Below are positions 17,069-25,667 of a stretch of DNA of 61,136 bases, piece after piece. Each line of letters starts with the position of its first letter. The stretch's first letter is position 1. The stretch is from Rubrivivax sp. GTDB lineage: Bacteria; Pseudomonadota; Gammaproteobacteria; Burkholderiales; Burkholderiaceae_C. Location of the stretch: assembly GCA_018780805.1 (NCBI GenBank), contig JADMJD010000062.1, positions 1-61,136 of the forward strand. The letters are read 5' to 3'. The translations under genes and the position numbers were made by a program. The notes below the pieces were generated by a model. It saw only the letters and a list, made by a program, of their open reading frames with translations, did not search any database and had not been told where the DNA came from.

Positions 17069-17148
17069 TATTTCGGGTATGCTGGTGCTGACAGGACATC
17101 GACTTCATCTGCACCACATGCAGGGCCGCCGGTGCCACCCGCCGCACC

Positions 17149-20100
17149 ATGCTCCCCGGTTACGCCGAACTCCATTGCCGCAGCAACTTCAGCTTCTTGC
17201 GCGGTGCCTCCCACCCCGAAGAACTGGTGGCGCGCGCGCAGGCGCTGGGGTATGCCGCCTTGGCCATCACCGACGAGTGTTCGCTCTCCGGCGTGGTGCG
17301 CGCGCATGGTGAAGCCAAACGCCTGGGCCTGCCGCTGATCATCGGCAGCGAGATCGCGCTGCAGCGCAGTGTCGATGATCCATCCGGCGCGCGCCTGGGC
17401 GCCGGGCCGTCCCAAAGCCAGGCGGTGCCCCCCTCGGGGGGGCAGGCTCTGCAGGAGCCTGGGGGGCCACGGTTGGTGTTGTTGGCCACCTCGCGCCGTG
17501 GTTACGGCCTGCTGTCGCAATGGATCACGGTGGCACGCCGCCGCGCGCCCAAGGGCCAGTACACCGCGCTGATGGGCGACGTGGAAGGCAAGGTGCCCAA
17601 CACACCCACGCTAGCTGGTCTGCCCGATTGTCTGGCGCTGCTGCTCACGCCGCCGGTACTGCAGGCCGCCCAGCCCTTCGAGACGCTGTTTGCACAGGCC
17701 GTGTGGCTGCGCACCTGGTTTGGCGACCGCGCCGCGCTGGCGCTGCCGCTGCTGCACCACGCCCACGACGGTGTGCTGCTTGAGATCACCGAGCGTGTGG
17801 CCGCGCTCACCGGGCTGCCCATCGTGGCCGTGGGCAGTGTGTTGATGCACGCCCGCTCGCGCAAGGCGCTGCAGGATGTGCTGAGCGCCACACGCCTGAA
17901 GCGCACGGTCGCTACCTGCGGCTTTGCCCTCGAACCCAATGCCGAGGCGCACCTGCGCCCGCGTGGGCGCCTGGCCGCGCTGTACCGGCCGGAATGGCTG
18001 GAGGCCACGCTGCAGTTCGCCGGCCGCTGCCACTTCTCGTTGGACGAGTTGCGTTACGAGTACCCGCGCGAGATCGTGCCCGAAGGCCACAGCCCCACCA
18101 GCTGGTTGCGGCAGCTGACCGAAGACGGTGTGCGGCAGCGGTTCCCGCAGGGCGAACCGCCGGCTGTGCGCCGGTCGATCGAAGATGAACTGGCCCTCAT
18201 TGCGCAGCTGCAGTACGAGCCGTATTTCCTCACCGTGGCCGACATCGTGCACTGGGCGCGCGCGCAAGACATCCTGTGCCAGGGCCGCGGCAGTGCGGCC
18301 AACTCGGCCGTCTGTTATTGCCTGGGCGTGACCGCCGTGGACCCGGCACGCAGCAGCCTGCTGTTCGGGCGCTTCATCAGCGCAGAGCGCAACGAGCCGC
18401 CCGACATCGACCTCGACTTCGAACACCAGCGGCGCGAAGAGGTGATCCAGTACGTCTACAAGAAGTACGGCCGCCACCGCGCCGCGCTGACGGCGGTGGT
18501 GATCAGCTACCGCCCGCGCAGTGCGCTGCGCGACGTGGGCCGCGCCTTGGGCATCGACCTGGAGCGCATAGCCGCGGTGTCGAAATCGCAGCACTGGTTC
18601 GACGGCCGCAGCATCGCGCCCGAACGCCTGCGCGAAAACGGCTTCGACCCCGACGCGCCCTTGTGCCAGCTGTGGGTGGAGCTCACCACCACGCTGATCG
18701 GCTTCCCGCGCCACCTCAGCCAGCACCCGGGTGGTTTTGTGATCGCGCGTGACCACCTGGCCAGCCTGGTGCCGGTGGAAAACGCCGCGATGGCCGAGCG
18801 CAGCGTGGTGCAATGGGACAAGGACGACCTGGACACCCTGGGCCTGCTGAAGGTGGACCTGCTGGCCCTGGGCATGCTCAGCGCCATCCGGCGGGCGCTG
18901 GGCCTGGTGGCCCACAAGCTGGGCCGCCGCAGCTTCACGATGCCGGACGTGCCGCCCAAGGACGAGGCCACTTTCGACATGCTGTGCCGCGGCGACAGCA
19001 TCGGCACCTTCCAGGTCGAAAGCCGGGCCCAGATGAGTATGTTGCCGCGGCTGCGGCCACGCAACTTCTACGACCTGGTGATCGAGGTCGCCATCGTGCG
19101 GCCCGGTCCCATCCAGGGTGGCATGGTGCACCCCTTCCTGAAACGCCGCAGCGGCGAAGAACCGGTCGACTACCCCAGCCCCGAGGTCGAGCAGGCGTTG
19201 AAACGCACGCTGGGTGTGCCCATCTTCCAGGAGCAGGTGATGCAGCTCGCCATCCTGGCCGCCGACTTCACGCCCGGCGAGGCCGACCAGCTGCGCCGCG
19301 CGATGGCGGCCTGGAAGCGCAAGGGCGGCCTGGGCCCCTTCCACGAGCGCCTGGTGGGCCGCATGGTGGCCAAGGGTTATGCCCTCGAGTACGCCGAACG
19401 CATCTTCAAGCAGATCGAAGGCTTCGGCGAATACGGTTTCCCCGAGAGCCACGCCACCAGCTTTGCGCTGCTGGTCTACGTCAGCGCCTGGCTCAAGTGC
19501 CACCACCCCGATGCTTTTCTGGCCGGTCTGCTGAACAGCCAGCCGATGGGGTTTTATGCGCCGGCGCAGCTGGTGCGCGATGCCCGCGAACATGGGGTGC
19601 GGGTGTTGCCGGTGGACCTGCGCCACAGTGCATGGGAGACGGTGCTGGAAGGCGACAGCGGCACGTTGCGCCCGGTGCGCCTGGGCTTCAACCGCATCAG
19701 CGGTTTCCCGAAGGACGCCGCCGAGCGCCTGGTCGCCGCACGTGCCCAGGGCGGTTTCGCTGGTGTCGAAGACCTGGCCCGCCGCGCGGGGCTGGACAGC
19801 CACGTGCTGCAGTTGCTCGCCGGTGCCGATGCCTTGCAGGCCCTGGCCGGCCACCGCCACCAGGCCGCCTGGGCCGTGGCCGGTGTGGACACCCGCGCCA
19901 CGCCGCTGCTGCAGGCCACACGCACACACGAAGACGCGCCCGCACTCGCCGCGCCCGGCGATGCGGCGCAAACCCTGGCCGATTACCGCGCCACCGGCCT
20001 GACGCTGGGCACACACCCGGTGGGCCTGCTGCGGGCGGTGCTGGCGCACTACAAGGTGCTGCCGGCGGTGGTGTTGAATGAGTTCCCGAACGGCCGGCTG

Positions 20101-20376
20101 GCACGCGCCAGCGGCCTGGTCACCCACCGCCAGCGGCCGGAGACGGCCAAGGGCGTGGTCTTCGTGACGCTGGAAGACGAAACCGGCGCCGTCAACGTGA
20201 TCGTCTGGCCGCAGGTGGTGGAGCAGCAGCGCCGGCCGCTGCTGGCCGCCACGCTGCTCACCGTCTACGGCATCTGGCAGCGCCAGGGTGAGGTGCGCCA
20301 CCTGGTGGCGCGCCAGCTGGTGGACCACAGCCCGCTGCTGCAGGGGCTGGACGCACGCAGCCGCAACTTCCGCTGA
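17149..20376 (+). CDS. dnaE2: Error-prone DNA polymerase DnaE2 (ImuC)
   Basis: The 1075-residue product begins MLPGYAELHCRSNFSFLRGA, the PHP-domain start of DnaE2. It contains the C-family polymerase core: CQGRGSAANSAVCYCLG, the catalytic Asp motif PPDIDLDFEHQRREEVIQY (D-x-D), the QHPGGFVI and TFQVESRAQMSMLPRLRP elements, a helix-hairpin-helix region and a C-terminal OB fold. DnaE2 performs damage-tolerant, mutagenic synthesis in the SOS response together with ImuA and ImuB. Those genes are not adjacent, so this is an orphan copy unless they lie elsewhere. Residues ~84-108 are an in-frame insertion formed by a palindromic repeat. Confidence 0.95.
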   Translation: MLPGYAELHCRSNFSFLRGASHPEELVARAQALGYAALAITDECSLSGVVRAHGEAKRLGLPLIIGSEIALQRSVDDPSGARLGAGPSQSQAVPPSGGQALQEPGGPRLVLLATSRRGYGLLSQWITVARRRAPKGQYTALMGDVEGKVPNTPTLAGLPDCLALLLTPPVLQAAQPFETLFAQAVWLRTWFGDRAALALPLLHHAHDGVLLEITERVAALTGLPIVAVGSVLMHARSRKALQDVLSATRLKRTVATCGFALEPNAEAHLRPRGRLAALYRPEWLEATLQFAGRCHFSLDELRYEYPREIVPEGHSPTSWLRQLTEDGVRQRFPQGEPPAVRRSIEDELALIAQLQYEPYFLTVADIVHWARAQDILCQGRGSAANSAVCYCLGVTAVDPARSSLLFGRFISAERNEPPDIDLDFEHQRREEVIQYVYKKYGRHRAALTAVVISYRPRSALRDVGRALGIDLERIAAVSKSQHWFDGRSIAPERLRENGFDPDAPLCQLWVELTTTLIGFPRHLSQHPGGFVIARDHLASLVPVENAAMAERSVVQWDKDDLDTLGLLKVDLLALGMLSAIRRALGLVAHKLGRRSFTMPDVPPKDEATFDMLCRGDSIGTFQVESRAQMSMLPRLRPRNFYDLVIEVAIVRPGPIQGGMVHPFLKRRSGEEPVDYPSPEVEQALKRTLGVPIFQEQVMQLAILAADFTPGEADQLRRAMAAWKRKGGLGPFHERLVGRMVAKGYALEYAERIFKQIEGFGEYGFPESHATSFALLVYVSAWLKCHHPDAFLAGLLNSQPMGFYAPAQLVRDAREHGVRVLPVDLRHSAWETVLEGDSGTLRPVRLGFNRISGFPKDAAERLVAARAQGGFAGVEDLARRAGLDSHVLQLLAGADALQALAGHRHQAAWAVAGVDTRATPLLQATRTHEDAPALAAPGDAAQTLADYRATGLTLGTHPVGLLRAVLAHYKVLPAVVLNEFPNGRLARASGLVTHRQRPETAKGVVFVTLEDETGAVNVIVWPQVVEQQRRPLLAATLLTVYGIWQRQGEVRHLVARQLVDHSPLLQGLDARSRNFR
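17396..17470 (+). repeat. GC-rich palindromic repeat inserted in frame within dnaE2
   Basis: Within the PHP domain the sequence tgcccccctcgggggggca with a preceding ccgggccgtcccaa and following cctggggggcc belongs to the intergenic repeat family found at 35.3, 35.9, 36.4 and 53.4 kb. It codes for Ser/Gln/Pro/Gly-rich residues (SQAVPPSGGQALQEPGG) not expected at this point in DnaE2, and the frame is kept. Confidence 0.65.
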
Positions 20377-20483
20377 CCCACTCGGTCCCTCTTAGCCCCC
20401 CTTGATCGCCATGGCCGCCCCGCATTGACCGGCCCTCGGCGCTTGGATACCCTGCACCGGCCCCCCACCCACGAAAGCCTGCC

Positions 20484-20768
20484 ATGTCCATCGCCCAGAC
20501 CGTCCGCGCCGCATCGGCCGCTGCGCTGCTGTTCGTCCTGCCGCTGCAAGGTGTGATGTCGGCCCAGGACCACAACTCCTCGCGCTCCAACAAGACCAAC
20601 ACCGCCTCTGCGCCCAACGAGATCGAGAACCTGCTCGACCTGAGCCGGGCCGACGCGTCGGCCGTGGCCAAGACCATGATCGCCGCCGATACCCGCGACG
20701 GCTACAACGGCGACTACGAGATCACCGTCAACGTGGCAGTCTCGATCAAACGCGTCAAATCGCGGTGA
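20484..20768 (+). CDS. Small secreted protein of unknown function
   Basis: A 94-residue protein with a likely signal peptide (TVRAASAAALLFVLPLQGVMSA), then a polar segment HNSSRSNKTNTASAPNEIEN and a C-terminal strand-like YEITVNVAVSIKRVKSR. I do not recognise the family. Its stop overlaps the start of the cupin gene as GTGA, so the two are translationally coupled. That is the best evidence that it is real. Confidence 0.6.
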   Translation: MSIAQTVRAASAAALLFVLPLQGVMSAQDHNSSRSNKTNTASAPNEIENLLDLSRADASAVAKTMIAADTRDGYNGDYEITVNVAVSIKRVKSR

Positions 20769-21169
20769 GCGCGCGCCTGCCCATCGTGCTGGCGCCTGGC
20801 GCCGGCCGTGCCTGGCCGATGGGCCGCATCAGCGCCGTCTTCAAGGCCGATGGTGATGAGACCCGGAACACCTGTTCCATCAGCGAGTGGTGGCTGGAGC
20901 CGCACACCCAGGGCCCGGGTGCACATGCGCACGACGAAGACGACCTCTTCTACGTCATCGAAGGCACCATGAGCCTGCGCATCGGCGAGGCCTGGACCGA
21001 CGCGCCGCGTGGCAGCTTCGTGCTGGTGCCCGGGGGCATCACACACGATTTCGAGAACCGCAGCGATGCCCGTGCCGGGGTGCTGAACATCAGCGTGCCC
21101 GGCGGCTTCGAGCCGCACATGGCCGGCATTGCCGACTGGTTCCAGCAACACCCGCCGGGGCATGCATGA
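20765..21169 (+). CDS. Cupin-domain protein
   Basis: A GTG start overlaps the upstream stop. The 134-residue protein is a single cupin: EWWLEPHTQGPGAHAHDEDD carries the metal-binding G-x5-H-x-H...E motif 1, then FYVIEGTMSLRIG, and motif 2 is PGGITHDFEN. The His residues likely bind a divalent metal. The function (dioxygenase, isomerase or binding protein) cannot be settled. A gene for a GFA-family protein follows 58 bp downstream and may be in the same transcript. Confidence 0.85.
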   Translation: MSARLPIVLAPGAGRAWPMGRISAVFKADGDETRNTCSISEWWLEPHTQGPGAHAHDEDDLFYVIEGTMSLRIGEAWTDAPRGSFVLVPGGITHDFENRSDARAGVLNISVPGGFEPHMAGIADWFQQHPPGHA

Positions 21170-21227
21170 GCGCGCCGGGCCGCTCCCAAGCGCTCATTCC
21201 GAAGAGCGGAGCACGGAGGATCGTCCA

Positions 21228-21746
21228 ATGAGCGAATCCGTGAAGGACGAACACTTCGACGGCGGCTGCGATTGCCGCCAGGTGCGTTACCGCATGGTCT
21301 CGCGGCCCCTCTTCGTGCACTGCTGCCATTGCCGCTGGTGCCAGCGCGAAAGTGGCAGCGCCTTTGCGCTGAACGCGATGATCGAAGCCGACCGCGTGCA
21401 GCTGCTCGCCGGCACGCCAGTGCTGGTGGACACACCCAGCGACAGCGGCGCCGGCCAGCAGATTGCCCGCTGCCCGCATTGCCACATCGCGCTGTGGAGC
21501 CATTACGCCGGCGCCGGGCCGGTGGCGAGTTTTGTGCGCGTGGGCACCCTGGACGAGCCCGATGCCATGCCACCGGACGTGCACATCTTCACCGCGTCCA
21601 AACAACCCTGGGTGCAGCTGCCACCCGGTACGCCCGCAGTGGCCGAGTACTACGAGCGCGACCAGCTGTGGCCCGCCGCCAGCCTGGCCCGCCGGCAGCT
21701 GATGCTGCCCGCCATCAAGGCCTGGCATTCACAGGCGCTGACCTGA
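21228..21746 (+). CDS. GFA-family (glutathione-dependent formaldehyde-activating-like) zinc protein
   Basis: The ATG at 21228 is preceded by GGAGG. The 172-residue protein has the GFA zinc-binding pattern: GGCDCRQVRYRM, HCCHCRWCQRESGSAFA and RCPHCHIALWSHY, giving conserved Cys residues for two zinc sites. Named after a protein thought to speed glutathione-formaldehyde adduct formation, most members have unknown roles. Its stop is overlapped by the next gene's apparent CTG start. Confidence 0.88.
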   Translation: MSESVKDEHFDGGCDCRQVRYRMVSRPLFVHCCHCRWCQRESGSAFALNAMIEADRVQLLAGTPVLVDTPSDSGAGQQIARCPHCHIALWSHYAGAGPVASFVRVGTLDEPDAMPPDVHIFTASKQPWVQLPPGTPAVAEYYERDQLWPAASLARRQLMLPAIKAWHSQALT

Positions 21747-23008
21747 AGATCGCCATCGTCGGTGGCGGCCTCAGCGGCCTGGCAGCGGCCTGGCTGCTCG
21801 GCCGGGGCCACGATGTCACGCTGTACGAACGCCAGGCGCGGCCCGGTTTCACCGCCGCGTCCGTCGCGGCACCGCGCACGCAGGAACGCATCGACGTGCC
21901 GCTGCGGGTGTTCTACCCCGGTTATTACCCCACGCTGACGCGTCTGTACGACGCCCTGGGCGTGGCCAGCGAGCCGGTCAGCTACGCGGCCTCTTTCAGC
22001 GGGGCCGATGGCCGCCTGTACTTCCGCTACCGCAACCTGCGCTGGCGCGACCAGAGCCTGGGCTGGCTGGCGCCGCAGGACCTGCTGCTCGGCCCGGCGG
22101 CGCGCCAGATCCTGCGTGGCCTGCTGCGGTTTCAGCGCCAGACCGTGCCGGCGCTGCAGCGTGGCGAGCTCGCGGGCCACACGGTGGGCTCGCTGGTGCA
22201 GGGTTACCCGCCGGACTTTGTCGACGGTTTCCTGCTGCCGGCCATCTGCACCGTCTGCACCTGCACGGCCGACGCGGCGCGGGCCTTCCCGGCCGAGGTG
22301 ATCGTCGACTACCTGGCCCGTGGCCTGCTGCGCCAGAGCGTGCGCCGTGCGCTGGCCGGGGCCGACGACGTGGAGCAGCGCCTGCGCCAGGGCATCCCGG
22401 CGCTGCACTGCGCCGCGCCGGTGCGGGCCGTGCAACCCCAGGCCCAGGGCGTGGTGTTGCATCTGGCCGATGGCACGCAGGCGCCGTACGAGCAGGTGGT
22501 GATCGCCACGCAGGCCAACCAGGCCCGTGCGTTGTTGGCGGACGAACAATTTGCCGAGGCGCAGGTGCTCGCCGCCTTCCGCTACCAGCCGGTGACCGTG
22601 TTCACCCACACCGATGCGGCGCTGATGCCCACCCGCCGGCGCGACTGGAGCCCGGTGAACCTGCGGGTGCTGCCCGGCGGCGCCGCGCCCGAATCCACGA
22701 TCTGGGTCAACGCCGTGCAGCCGGTGCTGCGCGCTGCGGCCGACGTGTTCCAGACCGTGCACCCGCAGCGCCGCCCACGCGCCGGCACGCTGATCGGCGA
22801 GGCGCAGTTCGAGCGTCCGGTGGTGGACGCCCGCAGCCGCGCCGCGCTGCAGCAACTGCAGGCCCTGCACGCGCAGCCCGGGCGGCGGCTGTGGTTCTGC
22901 GGTTCGTACGCGCAGGCCGGCATCCCACTGCTGGAAAGTGCGGTGCGTTCGGCGGATGACGTGGCGCGGCGTTGGGGTCAGGGTTTGCGGGCCGACCACA
23001 GCGCATAA
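21743..23008 (+). CDS. FAD-dependent amine-oxidase-like oxidoreductase (apparent CTG start)
   Basis: The reading frame gives LKIAIVGGGLSGLAAAWLL, an FAD Rossmann start that in relatives begins at Met in place of the first Leu. The codon is CTG at 21743 and overlaps the previous TGA as CTGA, exactly where an ATGA overlap would be. No ATG, GTG or TTG is nearby. The ~421-residue protein continues with RPGFTAASVAAP, a substrate domain and the C-terminal WFCGSYAQAGIPLLESAVRSADD that completes FAD binding. It belongs to the NAD(P)-binding/amine oxidase superfamily; substrate unknown. Its 3' end overlaps the convergent methyltransferase by 31 bp. Confidence 0.82.
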   Translation: MKIAIVGGGLSGLAAAWLLGRGHDVTLYERQARPGFTAASVAAPRTQERIDVPLRVFYPGYYPTLTRLYDALGVASEPVSYAASFSGADGRLYFRYRNLRWRDQSLGWLAPQDLLLGPAARQILRGLLRFQRQTVPALQRGELAGHTVGSLVQGYPPDFVDGFLLPAICTVCTCTADAARAFPAEVIVDYLARGLLRQSVRRALAGADDVEQRLRQGIPALHCAAPVRAVQPQAQGVVLHLADGTQAPYEQVVIATQANQARALLADEQFAEAQVLAAFRYQPVTVFTHTDAALMPTRRRDWSPVNLRVLPGGAAPESTIWVNAVQPVLRAAADVFQTVHPQRRPRAGTLIGEAQFERPVVDARSRAALQQLQALHAQPGRRLWFCGSYAQAGIPLLESAVRSADDVARRWGQGLRADHSA

Positions 23009-23742
23009 CCCAGGCCCGCCGCGCGGCAGGGCGGGATCAGCGCGGCCGTGATGGCCACACGGCGCCAGCCCGGGCCCCAAGCCTGGCGCCCGATGTGCCG
23101 GCGCTGCCGGTGCGCAAAGGCCGCAAAGCCGTCCAGCACCTCGGCGTCCAGGCGCTGGTGCTGCACGGCGGTGAAGCCGGCGGCCAGCAGTTGTGCCGCG
23201 CGGGTGGCGGTGCCACACAGGTCGCCCGCGGGCACGCCGCACAGCCGGGCGGCGCCCCGCAGCAACATCGAACGCCGGCCGTCCAGCACCAGGTCGGTGA
23301 AGGCCAGCCGGCCACCGGGCTTCAGGCGCGCCCAGGTCTCGGCCAGCCACGCCGCACGTGGGCTGAAGTGGTAGGCCGCATCGACGCACAAGACCGCATC
23401 GAACAGGCCCTCGGGCGGCGTGGCCGTGACGCTGCAGCCTGGCCCGGCGGTTTGCTGCGCCAGGGCCCGCGCAGCGGGATCGATCTCGCAGCCGGTGGCC
23501 TGCGCCACGCTGAACGCCGCCACCCACAGTGCCAGCTCGTCACCCGCACCGCAGGCCAGGCTCAGTACGGTTTGCCCCGGGCCCAGCGCCGCGGCTTCGC
23601 CCACACGCAGCGCCAGCGCGCGGCAGGCGTTGGCGTAGTCGGCGGCATCGGCATCGGGGTGGGCCGGCCACAGACCCAGGTTGCCCCAGGTGGCGGGGGT
23701 GCCGCCGTGGTGCAGCAGCTCACGTTGGCTCGGCCCTAACAT
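22978..23742 (-). CDS. Class I SAM-dependent methyltransferase
   Basis: An ATG at 23742 gives a 254-residue protein with the SAM-binding motif [17 protein letters not shown], an acidic motif II in [12 protein letters not shown], motif [17 protein letters not shown] and the later [15 protein letters not shown]. The C-terminal part ([40 protein letters not shown]) is typical of sterol/tocopherol-type small-molecule methyltransferases. It converges with the flavoprotein gene, overlapping it by 31 bp. The start is 21 bp from the divergent Gdx/SugE start. Substrate unknown. Confidence 0.83.
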   Translation of the reverse strand: MLGPSQRELLHHGGTPATWGNLGLWPAHPDADAADYANACRALALRVGEAAALGPGQTVLSLACGAGDELALWVAAFSVAQATGCEIDPAARALAQQTAGPGCSVTATPPEGLFDAVLCVDAAYHFSPRAAWLAETWARLKPGGRLAFTDLVLDGRRSMLLRGAARLCGVPAGDLCGTATRAAQLLAAGFTAVQHQRLDAEVLDGFAAFAHRQRRHIGRQAWGPGWRRVAITAALIPPCRAAGLGYALWSARKP

Positions 23743-23763
23743 CGGCCCAGGAGGAGTTTGAGA

Positions 23764-24081
23764 ATGGCTTGGATTCTGCTGTTGTTGGCCGGTCTGCTGG
23801 AGGTGGTGTGGGCCCTGGGCCTGAAGTACACCGACGGTTTCAGCCGTTTGTGGCCCAGCGTGGGCACCTTGCTGGCCATGGCCGGCAGTGTGGGCCTGCT
23901 GGGCCTGGCGATGAAGAGCCTGCCTGTGGGCACGGCCTACGCGGTGTGGGTCGGCGTGGGCGCGGTGGGCACGGCCATCGGCGGCATGCTGCTGCTGGGC
24001 GAGCCGGCCACCGCCGGCCGGCTGCTGAGCCTGGCGCTCATCGTCGCCGGCATCGTGGGGCTGAAGCTGGCCTCGGCCTGA
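23764..24081 (+). CDS. gdx: SMR-family exporter, Gdx/SugE type (guanidinium)
   Basis: The ATG at 23764 follows AGGAGGAG. The 105-residue protein has four membrane helices and the Gdx/SugE signatures: [20 protein letters not shown] with the essential Glu (residue 13-14 region), [35 protein letters not shown] and GLKLASA. The [11 protein letters not shown] motif separates Gdx from EmrE-type multidrug pumps. Gdx proteins export guanidinium. No guanidine riboswitch fits in the 21-bp upstream gap. Confidence 0.9.
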   Translation: MAWILLLLAGLLEVVWALGLKYTDGFSRLWPSVGTLLAMAGSVGLLGLAMKSLPVGTAYAVWVGVGAVGTAIGGMLLLGEPATAGRLLSLALIVAGIVGLKLASA

Positions 24082-24094
24082 GGGTCTGCGCACG

Positions 24095-24715
24095 ATGGCC
24101 GTGGACCTGCAGCCCTACGTCGATTTCGTGCTCGAGGTCGACCGCCTGAAGGCCGTGCTGCGCCAGACCTGCACCGTGGGGCAGGCGCGGCGCGAGAACT
24201 CGGCCGAACACAGCTGGCAGATCGCGTTGCTGGCCGCCGCGCTGCTGCCCGAGCTGGCGCCCGATCTGACGCCGGAGCTGGACGCCGCCCGCGTGGTGGC
24301 ACTGCTGCTGGTGCACGACCTGGGCGAGATCGACGCCGGCGATGCCCTGGTGTACGCCGAACACGGCTGGGCCGAGCACCAGGCCGCCGAGCGCGCCGGC
24401 GTGCAGCGTGTCTTCGGCCTGCTGCCACCGGCACGGCGCGACCACTTTCTGGCGCTGTGGCAGGAGTTCGAAGACGCGGCCACGCCGGAGGCGCGCTTCG
24501 CGCACGCGGTGGACCGGGCGATGCCGGTGCTGCTGAACCTGGCCAACCAGGGCCAGAGCTGGCGCGCCAACGGCGTCAGCCACGCGCGGGTGGTGGCGCG
24601 CATCGGCCCACCCATCCGCGCCGGCTGCCCGGCGCTGTGGGACTATCTGCTGCCCCGGCTGGCCGATGCAAAGGCACGCGGCTGGTTTGGTACCGAGGCG
24701 CCCACCACGCGCTGA
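24095..24715 (+). CDS. HD-domain hydrolase (YfbR/HDDC2-type)
   Basis: The 206-residue protein begins 13 bp after gdx. It has the HD-domain metal ligands: RRENSAEHSWQIALLA (first His) and LLVHDLGEIDAGD (HD pair plus downstream acidic residues), followed by RVFGLLPPARRDHF. This is the pattern of YfbR-like 5'-deoxynucleotidases and HDDC2 proteins. Dephosphorylation of a nucleotide monophosphate is the family expectation. Its last 73 bp overlap the 3' end of the FAH-family gene on the other strand. Confidence 0.85.
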   Translation: MAVDLQPYVDFVLEVDRLKAVLRQTCTVGQARRENSAEHSWQIALLAAALLPELAPDLTPELDAARVVALLLVHDLGEIDAGDALVYAEHGWAEHQAAERAGVQRVFGLLPPARRDHFLALWQEFEDAATPEARFAHAVDRAMPVLLNLANQGQSWRANGVSHARVVARIGPPIRAGCPALWDYLLPRLADAKARGWFGTEAPTTR

Positions 24716-25659
24716 TCGATCCGCCCGAAAGGCCCGGGCCTGCCGTCGGCATGCCGCGCTTCCAGCTGCACGCGGTCGCCAAAGCGCAGGAACGGCGTGT
24801 GTGCAGCGCCGGTCTGCAGCATCTCCAGCACACGCCGCTCGGCCAGGCAGGCCGACCCGGCGGCCAGGTCGTCGTTGCTCACCGTGCCGGAGCCGACGAT
24901 GCTGCCGGCGCGCAGTCGGCGTGTGCGTGCGGCGTGGGCGATCAGCGTGCCGAAGTGGAAATCCATCGCGCTGCCGCTGGGTTGGCCCAGGTGCTCGCCC
25001 CGGCAGTGCACGTGCAGGTCCAGGTGCACCCGGCCGCCGTGCCAGGCCGGGCCCAGCTCGTCCGGCGTCACGGCCAGCGGCGCAAACGCGGTGCTGGGCT
25101 TGGCCTGGATGAAGCCGAAGCCAGCCTTCATCTCGCGCGGCCCGAAGCGGCGCAGGCTCCAGTCGTTGATCAGCACCAGCAGCCGCACATGGCCCAGTGC
25201 CTCTTCGGGTGTGACGCCCATCGGCACGTCGTCCACCACCACGCCGAACTCGCCTTCCACGTCGATGCCGTCGTCCTCCGACGGCAGCGGCACGTCCATG
25301 CCGGGGCCGAGGAAGTCGTCCGACGCGCCCTGGTACAGCAGCGGCACGGTGTCGAAATCCGGGATCGGCGGGTTGCCGAACGCGCGCTCCAGCAGGCGGC
25401 CGTGGTGCAGGAAGGCCGAACCGTCCAGCCACTGCGGCGCCTGTGGCAGGGGTGCGGCGCAGTCTGCGGAGCAGAAGGACTGAGGATCCGTGGCACCGGC
25501 TTCCAGCGCGGCAGCTCGTGCGGCCAGGCGAGGCTGCAGCGCCGGCCACTGCTGCAGCACTGCCAGCAGGCTGGGCGCTAGGTCGTCGATGGGCGTGGCG
25601 CGCTGCCTGTCGTGCGCCACCAGCAGGGGCTGGCCGTCCAGCGTGGTGGCAAATCGCAT
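24643..25659 (-). CDS. Fumarylacetoacetate-hydrolase-family protein
   Basis: The ATG at 25659 lies 8 bp after the cyclase gene stop. The 338-residue protein has the FAH fold signatures: PLLYQGASDDFLGPG, then the metal-binding acidic cluster IDVEGEFGVVVDDVP, RLLVLINDWSLR, KPSTAFAPLAVTP and GSGTVSNDD. Family members cleave C-C bonds in beta-diketo acids or act on acylpyruvates. Here it is the last gene of the TetR-ABC-cyclase operon, so it probably works on the ring-opened product. The final ~25 residues (VPNQPRAFASASRG) read across the HD gene and may be a run-on tail. Confidence 0.88.
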   Translation of the reverse strand: MRFATTLDGQPLLVAHDRQRATPIDDLAPSLLAVLQQWPALQPRLAARAAALEAGATDPQSFCSADCAAPLPQAPQWLDGSAFLHHGRLLERAFGNPPIPDFDTVPLLYQGASDDFLGPGMDVPLPSEDDGIDVEGEFGVVVDDVPMGVTPEEALGHVRLLVLINDWSLRRFGPREMKAGFGFIQAKPSTAFAPLAVTPDELGPAWHGGRVHLDLHVHCRGEHLGQPSGSAMDFHFGTLIAHAARTRRLRAGSIVGSGTVSNDDLAAGSACLAERRVLEMLQTGAAHTPFLRFGDRVQLEARHADGRPGPFGRIDQRVVGASVPNQPRAFASASRGSR

Positions 25660-25667
25660 GGCGGGCC

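Noticed and set aside
17069..17148. A short upstream peptide or imuA remnant between the LexA box and dnaE2
   Set aside because: The frames there give only His/Pro/Arg-rich translations without a ribosome binding site and continue into dnaE2 in the wrong frame.
23742..23764. A guanidine riboswitch upstream of the Gdx/SugE gene
   Set aside because: Only 21 bp separate it from the divergent methyltransferase start, and no ykkC-type motif is present.
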